A stretch of 64,000 nt of DNA from Lottia gigantea (Eukaryota > Mollusca > Gastropoda > Lottiidae), in the NCBI RefSeq assembly GCF_000327385.1, contig NW_008710807.1, forward strand, positions 719,184 to 783,183, given 5' to 3'. Under the pieces are notes generated by a model, which saw only the letters and a list, made by a program, of their open reading frames with translations, ran no database searches and was not told the DNA's origin. The position numbers and the translations under genes are program-made. This document shows positions 11,307-22,200 of the stretch, one piece after another (the stretch's first letter is position 1; each line of letters opens with the position of its first letter).

Positions 11307-11689
11307 TCGTGATCTTGAAACAATCTTTTTTTAGATGAGGTGACCTTGTTTTCGTGGCAGTTATAAATAGAACAACGCTAGTAGAACAGGATTGTGCAAG
11401 ATAAAATGATTTAGTAGTTGTAATATATAATTAATGCGTAAAAGGATATAGAAGCCATTCTGAGTAATAAGCTGAAAATAGCAGTATATTCATTCGACTG
11501 ATATTTATTTAGTAAGACAACCTAAACCTAAACTTCAACCTGATTTCAATTCTGTCCTGATTTCAGTTCTGCACTTGCCTGGATCGATTTCCCTGCCCCT
11601 GTCATTGTCAATGATGCAGGTGAAGAAGCTTGACATGTGGACAAAGAGTCTAGTCGTTTTTTAAAATGGGAAAATGAGGCCGCGTGTGT

Positions 11690-11860
11690 CACAGGTCTTT
11701 CGACAGTTGGAAATCGAAAAATGTTAGATTTAGGATTTGTCTTGGCAAAAATGCCCACTTTAATTGCACACTGCATATGGCGTTGACCGTCTTCAGTAAC
11801 ATTAGTCCGGCCAGACACAGAAGACTAGGGCGTACAACTCATTTCATTTCATTTTAATTT
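11690..11860 (+). mobile_element. SINE-like element with CATTTCATTT tail
   Basis: Shares TTCGACAGTTGGAAATC at its left part with the copy near 47975, then TTGCACACTGCATATGGCG and the 3' tail CATTTCATTTCATTTT. The left end is not clear. Confidence 0.5.
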
Positions 11861-12063
11861 CAATCGCAAGGGCAACCCCAAGAGAACAGAAAGGATTTTC
11901 AACCCACCTTTCTGCACCTGATTGGGCAAATGAAAACAGGAAACTGTGTGCTGTGTGTAATGAGAGGAACATTGAAGTGCTGTGTCATAAGCCCATCTCA
12001 TGCGATTGCCACAATGAATATCTAAGGTGCCAGTCCTGTAGCAAACTTGGCAAACCCAATTGT

Positions 12064-12210
12064 TCGGAGGGGCTTGTAATATATCCGAAGGGGGGGGGGG
12101 GGGGGGGGGAAGGGGCAAATAATACCCGGAGGGGGAAGTAACCCAACAGGAGGGGCAAGTAATATAAATCTGGAGTGGCAAGTAATATATTCGGAGGGGC
12201 AATGGTATGT
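12064..12210 (+). repeat. G-rich degenerate tandem repeat with 20-G run
   Basis: GGAGGGGCAAGTAATAT-like units repeat about four to five times around a run of 20 G (12090-12109). Strong G-quadruplex potential. Confidence 0.8.
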
Positions 12211-12294
12211 GGTACTTAGATGCAGTAATGGAGTTGGTTGGGTTGGTTGTCATAATTTTTCAGAGAGGCAAATCATTTTTTCGGGGGAAATTGA

Positions 12295-12311
12295 CCCCCC
12301 CCCCCCCCCCC
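12295..12311. repeat. Poly-C run
   Basis: Seventeen consecutive C, about 185 bases beyond the poly-G run at 12090. Confidence 0.9.
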
Positions 12312-13222
12312 TTTTTGTCCACCTGTAGCTACGGCCTGCTTGCAGTTTATTATCCTATCCATACAACCTCAAATACAGAATGCTATAGTTGAGAAATCTA
12401 TAAAGGTCTAGAGTGACATTATGAAACGTGTTGCAGTGACATAATGTATAGCAACCTTTTGTTTATTTGATTAGAAAACCGATGACTCTTCAACACGCCA
12501 CTCACTATACAGGTTATCAGGGACATTTTGTCAGACACTTCTCATATCAGAACAGTACAGACCTCGGTCTACTCTCTCAGCTATCAGCGGGCTAATATCA
12601 GGATTTCAACCCCATCTCTTAAATGTTGGCACAGCTACATTCGTTAAATCAATCATTGCTCTTACAGAGCCTTTTTTTTGAAGCCCGAGTGCGTGTTACG
12701 GAATGGTGTCCTAGGGGGTAGTTAGTTCCCAGGTTCCCAAGGACAAGGTTGTTGTAAGGGTGGGGTGTATCCAGTCCCAGCCCCGTCGATATTATTAGTC
12801 CATTGTTAATTATATACACCTTAATAGCAAATTGTCGATTTTATGGAGGGATTAATTAGTTGTGGTCTGATTGCTAAACAAGAGTTACCTCCCATGAACC
12901 GTTTCTAACAGTCCAACACTGTAAAAATTTGAAGGGTGACATTTACCTAAATAATTTGTATTTGGCTACAAAGTTCGTATTATATGGAATATATGTTAAC
13001 ATATTTCTTTGGAAAGTTGCCAAAATATGGTAATAAAATTCATTTTTGAATGAAAATCAAAAACTGGTCCCCCTGAAAACAACCGGAAGTGAAGGAAGCC
13101 CACATGTGCGCATGAATTTAATGAAAGAACATTTTCATGCTGGTTATTATAATCAACGTGACAAAATTCACGAAAGAAATTTATGATACTTTCCGATCGT
13201 TGGAAATAGTTATATTTTAGCA

Positions 13223-16200
13223 ATGGGAAAGCCGAAGAAAGGACAGAAAAGTTTTGAGTAAGTCATTCCTTAGATTTTCCCTGACATTTTGAACATATTG
13301 TAAATTTCAAGTAGTAAACAAATTTAAAATTGTCGTTCGAAATTAACAAGCTGTCAACTCGCCTGATCAACTTTTCCGGCTTGTTTGCTGAAAAAGCAAA
13401 TCAAACATATGTTTTAGAATTATGTATTTATGGTGACTTATGATTGGACTGATGAAATATCGACCCCTGTATTGAAATCTTCAATGTTTGGGGTCTTGTG
13501 AGGTTGATCAAATTTTTGGCCAATGATATCCAACTTTGATAAGAGAGTTTTATTTATAATGGTAGCTATTTCTGATTGTTATGCAATAAAAGACAAGTTC
13601 TTTCTACCATTTTGAGAACAGACTTAAGGATAGAAAGTCAAAAGTCTTGAGTTAAGAATTTTTCAATTTATTAAAACTCTAAAGAAATTATCACTGTGTA
13701 GATCTAGTGCTAGAGTTTAAGACATCTATTTGACTTTATTGTAAGTAAATATTTTCCAATGTACTGGAGAAGGTTTTAGAAATGGCTTTAAATGTGATTT
13801 GAAGGCTTTTTTGAAATTAAAACTAAGTGATTTAAAATGGTTTTTCATGTGATTTTTTCCATGTAAGAACCATACATAGGTTTCTTATTATCTAAGATAT
13901 AATATCTTATCTTTTTCTACTAACTAATAGTTCGTTCATGCCAGGTGATTCAATATTCCTTTCTGAAGAACTTGGATCTTCATTTTTATTTTTTTTTTTT
14001 TCAGAGATGATGATGATATTAATGTTGATCCGTTATCCAACATGGCAGACAATAAAGAATCGGTCCCTGCTAAAACTAAATTGTCCAAGAAAGATAAAAG
14101 AAAAAACAAGAAAGCAGATGAATGGTGAGAGAAGTTTTGTCAAATATTTAATCCATATTTTATTTATGAGGAGAAAGCAAACATAAACTCATCTAAACTG
14201 CAATATAAAACACCTTTAACTTGTCTGTTGAGTTGAGTCAATCAATTTACCAGTTCAGCTAATGTGTATCAGAGACACTGATAGCATCAATATACATCAT
14301 TCCTATTTTCAACGTCTGTGGTTCTTGCAATTCCACTAAAACTAAGCGTTTGATGATGTCACTATCCTAAAAACTGTTAATAATATCTAAAGGTATGATA
14401 TAACGCCTTTTATGGTAATACCAATTACTAGTAAGTGCATTTTGCCAATTTTTCAAAAGTGAATTTGTATGAATTTCAGCTTCAAATCTTTATTGATATT
14501 TTAGAATGAAAAATAAGACATCTTTATATTACAGGTCTGACGATGTGGCCGATGAAATAGCCTCTCTTTCAATTGAAAATAATGATACTGAATCAAGTAT
14601 GAAATCATCCCAGAAAGCAAAGGTTGGTATTGTTTGATCTTATAATTTTTATCAAATTAAGATTTAGATTACAATTTTACAGTGAAACCTAAAGTAGTGT
14701 AATTTGACATTGGTTTCACAATCTCTCACAGAGGGAGGCCAGGCCCTCCTAAGATTATTTTGGACCCCCCACCTCTGAAACATTTAGATGACTAGTTGAG
14801 CCCCCCTTAAAAATTTTGGCCCTCCCCTGAGACCCTGGGCTAGCTACGGGCCTGATTCTACATTCATTTAGTCACTGTTAGCAATCAGAGGCTGAAAAGT
14901 AGCTCTAGCAAAATATTATCTTACAGGAATTCATTCAGACATCTGACTGAAAATTGGAATGGTACAAATCGAAGCTATGAGTGATCCCAATAAATTTGAA
15001 TTTTATTTTTGAAAAGCTTTTCTTCGATCCCTTTAATTCTCTTGATCTTGTTCTTGGTAGTAAAATATGTCTTGTAAATCTTAACAAATTTCAGGAGAAA
15101 ACTAAAAAGAAGGTTGTCAGTGAAGACGAAGAGTCAGAAGAAGAAGAAAAGGGAGATAAACCTGGTAAGAAGAAACCAGTAGGATTTGCTGCCCTTGGTT
15201 TGTTTGGTGGAGATGATGATGATGATGATGATGTATCAGATGAACAAGAGTCTGATGTAAGTTGAACAATTTATTTTTTTCCCTTAATACGCCCCAGTTT
15301 CTCTTGTGTTATGTTTATCGTTATGGTAACAAAATGTCCTAACATCCCTCTTTAAAAGAGATTAGTCAACAGATTTCAAACTCTTTTTTTTATGTAATTC
15401 AGGGTCATTAATATCTTCTATTTGCATCATTCAAATTGTTAGTCGGATGTCTGTGGATATTGTTATTACAGACATGCTTAATCGTTTGACGTTACTATAA
15501 CAACAGCTGCTGAAATATCTAAGAGTCTTTGGGATGGTGACGTCATGAAATGCTTAGATTTAGTGAAATTGCAAGACCCACAGACGTCTGACTGAAAATT
15601 TTCTACCGTATTGATAATCCACACCCTTAAAGAGACAATTTTTTTTTTCATTCACAAACAGAAAGAAGAATCCAAGCCAGTAAAAGTTGTTGAGGAACAT
15701 GTCCATGAAGGTGGCAACAAGAAGAAAAACAATCGAAAGAAAAAGAAAGGTAAAGATGAAGATTTTGATATCGATGCCATCGTGGCCGATATAGATTCCA
15801 AAGACAAAGGCTCGAAGAAAAAGAAGGGTAAGAAAGGGGAGTCGAAAGATGGCGATGAAGATGGTGAAACTGAAAGTAAAGCTCCAGAAGTTGAGAAAGT
15901 TGAACCACAGATTGTGTCCATTGATGATATTGATGATGATTATTACGAGAAAGATAAGAAGAAGAAAAAAAAGAAGGAGAAGAAAGAGAAGGCAGGAGAT
16001 GAAGGTGAAGAAGGTGAAAAAGAAGAGGGCACTGAAGAAGGAGGGACGATGAAGTCAGCCGCTCAAAAGAAGAAAGAGAAGAAGGAAAGAGAAAAAGAGA
16101 AAAAAAGATTGGTGAGTACTAACATAGTCATTCTAGTCCACCCAGTTGTAAATAGGTACTAATAATCTGTGAAGATCAATGCTAAGGGGTTTGGCCAAGG

Positions 16201-19200
16201 ACCAGCTGGTAGAAAGGATCCTTGTGAAATTGTTATTCTTGTGAAAAATGGCTATTAGTTGTTATTGATGATTTTTCTTTTTCTTGCTCTGTGTTTTTAT
16301 GACAGTCCATTGGTTCACTGCCAGGTGTTGTCATGGCAGATCATTGATTCAAGGCCCTGTGTTGTCTTGGCAATTCATTGATTCATGGCCCTGTGTTGTC
16401 AATGCAGTTGATTGATTCGTGGACCTGTGTTTTCATGGCAGTTCATTGATTCAAGGCCCTGTGTTGTCATGGCAGTTCATTGATTCATGGCCCTGTGTTT
16501 TTTTTCTATCAGGAAAAAGAAAAAGAAAAAAAGAAGAAGAAAACAGAAGAACCTAAAGATGATAAAAAAGATGAGGATGGAGAGAAAGAGGGTAAAAATG
16601 ATGAGGAAGGACAAAAGGAGGATAAAATAGAGGTGGGAGAACTGTCAGAGGATAAGAAAGAAGGTGAAAATAAAGAAAAGACAGAAAAAGGTGGGTTTGA
16701 AAGAAATTTCGACATGTTGGTCTTTTTAAAACTCAACATGAATAACTGACAGTAAATATTTATCAATGAATTTACAAATGCATTATGAAGATCTTCAGAA
16801 TGAGAAAAATTTGTATTTTAGTCACTCAAGACTAAATTCTCACGGCTGCCAGTGGGTGTATGATACCTTACCTGGCAAGTTATCTTTAATGTTACTTTCA
16901 AATTATTTTCTCCAGGTACAGAAGGGGAGAAGCCAGTGGAAGAAACAACTAAAAGTAAAAAGAAAAAGAAAAAAGACACGGAAGGAAAAGATGGGAAGGA
17001 AGGAAAGGAGACTAAAATTAAAAAACCAAATAAACAGGTGAGTGTGTCGTTTGTTCACTCTGGACCCAAATTTTTTTTACGACAAATATGATTGGAAAAT
17101 ATTTTATTAATCTGGTTCCTGTATTAGATCTGGAATGAATAACTTCATTTCAAAATTTCACATTTTTATTCATCATTGTATATTTCAGATCAAAATGATT
17201 CAAGAAATGTTACGAGCGAAGAAGGAGGCTGAAGAAGAAGCTCAGAGAGAACTGGAAGAATTTGAAAGAAAGGAAGAAGAAAGAATTAGACTCTTGGAGG
17301 AAGAGGTTAATTGTTGAGTTGCTTCAAACTGTTCCATATCTTCTCTGACTTTCAGAATATTGTATTGAATTCAGATGATCTTAGAGTTGCACTGACTCAG
17401 TGATAAAGACACTTGCTTGCTAACCTGAAGGTCCAGGTTTTAATTCTGGCATAGGTCGAGATGATTTGTCAAGTCCCTTTGTGTTACAGGCTGTGAATGT
17501 TTAACATCTCTAATCAAATTGAAATAGAAAAAGAGTAGGCTACTCCTGATGTCTTGTCCCTTCTCAGAATGATTGTAAAGCAAGTTCAACTAACGTTTCT
17601 GACCAAATTAAAAAAAGTTAACTCTGTAACAAACTGTGAATATTGGCAAAAAGTTAAATTTTTTCATTGCTCAATTCATATCTGTGCCCACAATCAGCCC
17701 ACAAGGATTCAGAAATGTAAATTTTATTTTAATTTCTACAGAAAAAACGAAAAGAAGAAGAGAGAGCGTTGAAGAAACAAGCTGAAAAAGAGAGAAAAGA
17801 GGAATTGAAAGCTCAAGGAAAATTATTAACCAAAAAGCAGGAAGAAGACCAAAGAAAATTACAACAAATGTTAGAGTCTTTAAAACAACAAGGTAGGCTG
17901 AGTTTTCTCCCTGTCATTGTGTCGTATTTCCTTTATTATCAGTTATTATTATTACTGCATTAAAATCTATAGGCTGGAGAAAACCTCAACACAAAACCCG
18001 AAATCCAAAATAATAGTTCAACAATATGTTGGTAGTATATTAATTCATAAGTGAGTAAGTATTTCATAATGTGGTGGTATCAGGTGTCGAGAGGAGTAAG
18101 CATGTCTGGTGCCATCACATGCTTCAAAATCATCAGCTTGACTCCACAAAAATGTATGAAATAGGCAAAGGTTTTGGCACATTACATTCTGGATCTTTTC
18201 TCATTCAGTCCCTTGGTCACAAAAGTAAAGGTGTTATTTTTCGTGAACACAATGTTTATAAATTACAGGTTACAAGATCCCTGATAAAGATAAAGCTAAA
18301 AAAGCTCCACCAGTTTATGAGGACAGAAGAAGAAAAAAACAAAAACAGGGTTAGTGGTTGAAAGCTTTGAAATTTTCTACAATGGACATATACTGTATAT
18401 TTGTGTATATAATGCACACCCTTTTTACCCAAGAATTATTTGTATATTTAATAAACAATGCACTCTTCAATACAAGCCTATGTTGTTTATGTAGGCTACT
18501 AGTAAATGGCTTTTTTTGAAAGATATTCAATACTTGAGCAATTGAAAAACAATGAATTTTGGAGGTAGCTTTGGATAGTTCTTGTTAAGATCTCGATGCA
18601 TTAATTGTCCAAAATGTCTGATTTTTTAAGTTTTTATTTTTTGAAATTTTTGTATTTGCTTATGATCCAAAGATGTACTAGAATATATGAATTGATATAG
18701 CAAAGTTTTGAGCTTTATTCATATTGTGCTTCTATTTTTAGTTCAAAAAGAAAAAACACCAACTGAAGAGAAACCTTCGACTTCTATAGCTGAGGTCAAA
18801 GTTGAAACTAAAGCGAAAGAAGAAGTGAAAGTAGAAGCTGTAAAAGAAGAAGAGAAAGAGGATGTAAAAGGAGCTTGGGATGAAAGCAGTGGTGAAGAGG
18901 ACAATTCAGGTAGTGGTGCCCTCACACCATCACCATAGCGATCATCAGTGACGTATGGTTGCGAAGGAGAATAGAAGTCATAAGTTTCAAACGAGACTCT
19001 CATGCAACCGAGTTGTGAGTTGCATTCGGAACTCATGGCTACTTTCATTCTTTACAACCATACACAAATGGTAATTGCTATGATGTAAAGACACACTAAG
19101 AAAGAACCAAAAGCCAAACAGAATATTGATAATAGTAGGAACAAAATCACTGGACTATTTCACAAACCAATGCTGAATTGATATTGAGTGTTAATCTTAG

Positions 19201-22200
19201 ATTTTCTAATTTTAGTCACAGAAGAACCAAAGAATACAGAAGCCAAGACACCAACAGAGGAGAAGAAAGTGGAGGTTAAAAAAGCAGAAGTGAGAAAGGC
19301 AGACATCAAAAAGCCAGAAGTGAAGAAGCTAGAAAAGAAAGTGTCTATAGAGGAGAGTGAGGAATCTTCAGAGGAAGAAAGTGAAAGTAGTGATGACAGT
19401 TCTGATGATGATGATTCTAGTGATGAAGATTTAGCTCCTATTGAACGAGCTCGTGAAAAAATCATGGTGAGTAAATGGAGAGCAAATGGAGAGCAAATGG
19501 AGAGCAAATGGAGAGCAAATTGCTTGTATGTATCTATAATATTGTAACTTGATATAACATCAGGCCCTGGCTAGGAAATACCAGCCACAGCATACAGAGA
19601 TGTACTACTTCCGAAAATTTACGTAATTCTGGAAATAGAAATGGGTTGCAGATGCATTTCTTTCCGGATAAGCAGAGCTAAACACTTCGCTGCCTACGCT
19701 TTCCAAAAGTTCCGGAAATGAATTCAATGGTCACTAACATCTCTAAGCATATTACCTTGAGGAACTTTTTTTATTTCTTTAAATGTCAAGATATTATCTA
19801 CTGTTGTCACATGGTAAAGATATCACATCCATCATTTGGACAGCTAATTTGAAATCAACAGATAAATTTGCAGCAGGTGCACTTGATAAGTGGCAAAGTT
19901 TGTGAAGTCACTGAACATAATGAGAGTAGAATCAGTTGGAGATCAAATATTTAATCAATTGATCATTGTTCTTGGTGTGTATTTACTTTCTTTAAATGAT
20001 TCCAATTTAGTTTTTGATGTAAAATTTGGTCCCTATTTTGGTATTCTAGAAACACCATGCTGAATGTGAGAAGAAGAGAAATACAGATAATTTACGTGCC
20101 CCTGTGGTCTGTGTATTGGGCCACGTAGATACTGGTAAAACTAAAATCTTAGATAAGGTAAGATAAGAATTTCTTTGACTCACCGATTAAGAAATAGTTG
20201 TGTTTGATGGCTTCAGTCGGGAGAAAGAAGCAATCATATTTACAAAGATAACAACTTAGTTCCACTACAATTCTTTATGAATCTTTCTCAGATTATTTGT
20301 ACCCTTTTACAGCTGGGTCGACTTGAATGACAAGATCATCAGACTAGCACCATCTTTGTCAATATTAATTTCCTAAATTTTATTTATTTACTTTTTTTTC
20401 TAGTTACGTCGCACGAATGTACAAGATGGAGAAGCAGGGGGTATTACCCAACAAATTGGTGCCACAAATGTTCCACATGAGAAAATTCTTGAACATACCA
20501 AAATGTGTAAAGATGTAAGTTATGATATTTCTGATTAGAGAATTGTAAACTCAGGTGTTTTATTTAAAGGTAGTTTGATAATGAAAAAGACAACATGCAA
20601 GTCAAGATAACATAAGCCCACAAACAGCTGTCATTGTAAACTAGGTGACTTGTCATCTTAAAAAGACAAAATTTGAGACTTTAAATCCAAATCAACCCCC
20701 AAAATGGCGAACCATGACCATTATTAGTGAGTTATTGCCCTTGTAACGAAAATACCATGAAATTTGCATGTTCGTTCATATTGATGTAGAACTTGATGAA
20801 AACTTGAATATTGATGTTTATTGTTTTATTATCAGTTTCAGAAGAATCCACTAAAACTACCTGGTTTGTTAATTATAGACACACCTGGTCACGAGTCTTT
20901 CAGGTGAGATTTTAATTATATTTCATTTGGAAAAGTCATTGATAACATTAAAAAGTTCAATAGCTGCTGATTTCAGTTTTCATTTTGTTGTTTGGATCAT
21001 TATTACTTAGCTGTTTATTGGTATTTGTATTCATTAACCTTAAGCCCATGATATCTCATACTTAAAATGCAAAAAATCGAGTTTCACTGAACTTGGAGGT
21101 AAATGGAGGTGCTGATCATTTGCGCATTCTATTCATTATGATACGGTATATAACCGAAATATAAAGATGACAATATTGATATTATATTTCAGTAATTTAC
21201 GTACTCGAGGCTCGTCTCTCTGTGATATAGCCATCTTAGTTATTGATATTATGCATGGTGTGGAGCCTCAGACTCTAGAATCTATTAATTTATTGAAGGA
21301 AAGAAAGACGCCATTTGTTGTTGCTTTAAATAAGGTTAGTAGATCTTAGTTTCAAACCTAAAAGTGGATCATAGAAGTAATGATGGTCATGATAATAAAA
21401 TTCTTGGCAACTCGTTGGTCTCCATTAGACACATCAGGAGCAGAAAAGGGTACGATCTTTTTGTACATTGATTCATTCAGTTGATTCATGCATCATTGAT
21501 ACATTCATTCATACATTTATTCTTGGTTCATGCATTCATACTTTCTTTCATACAATCATTGATTTACTCTGTCATTCATACTTTCACTCATTCATTCATT
21601 CATACTTTCTTACATTTGTTAATTTACTCAATCATTCATATGTTCATTCACTCATTCGTTCATACTTTCTTTCATACATTCATTCATAAATTCGATCATT
21701 AATTGATTTGATCATTGATTGATTCATTGATTAATTGATTGATTCATTTATTCATTCTGTTGTAGATTGACAGATTGTACCAATGGCAGAGTAACCCTAG
21801 AAACGATGTAGTCAATGTTATAAAGAAACAGCAACATAATGTAAAATTAGAATTTGACAAACGAGTCAATGATGTCATATTACAATTAGCCAATGAGGTT
21901 CGTTAATTTCTTACAATTATCAGATGCTTGCTCGCTAACCAGAAGATCCAGGTTCCATCCTGGCATAGATGACAGGGCTACCGCAATCCAGTTTCCCCCC
22001 GACATAGCAAAAAGAATTACTTAGTGTCTTTAGCATCTGTAGCAATTCAATAATTGTAGTTGCCTCCCCTTAACCATAACAACTCTTCATTTCATTCGTT
22101 TTTCTGGCACAAGTAACCAATTTCTTGTTCTTTCCAGAGTTTGAATGCAGCGTTATTTTATGAAAATAAGAATCCCAAAGAATACATATCCCTGGTACCC

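Larger units (their letters stand above)
11116..11310 (-). promoter_or_regulatory. Proximal upstream region of the IkappaB-like gene with two kappaB sites, an E-box and a CCAAT box
   Basis: Within 200 bases of the start codon lie GGAAAGTCCC (11219-11228, which reads GGGACTTTCC in the gene's direction), CACGTG (11258-11263), CCAAT on the plus strand (11274-11278) and the 12-base palindrome GGGGAATTCCCC (11295-11306). Both outer motifs match the NF-kappaB consensus exactly; the first is the classical immunoglobulin-kappa enhancer decamer. No clear TATA box in gene orientation was found and the transcription start is not determined. Confidence 0.55.
11311..13222. other. Divergent intergenic region between the IkappaB-like gene and eIF5B
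   Basis: Holds a SINE-like copy (about 11690-11860), a second inverted fragment of the same family near 11905-11960, G-rich tandem repeats with a G run (12064-12210) and a C run (12295-12311). The last 100 bases before 13223 should contain the eIF5B leader, but no TATA box or initiator can be assigned with confidence. Confidence 0.5.

Noticed and set aside
11362-11369. TATAAATA as a TATA box
   Set aside because: It is oriented to the plus strand with no gene start nearby downstream; the eIF5B start is 1.8 kb away and the IkappaB-like gene runs the other way.
15648-16766. Minus-strand and alternative plus-strand frames over the Lys/Glu-rich exons of eIF5B
   Set aside because: Shadows of the coding exons; purine-rich codons leave other frames open without evidence of function.
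21468-21702. Histidine/phenylalanine-rich frames before exon 17
   Set aside because: Low-complexity CATT repeat translated in several frames.
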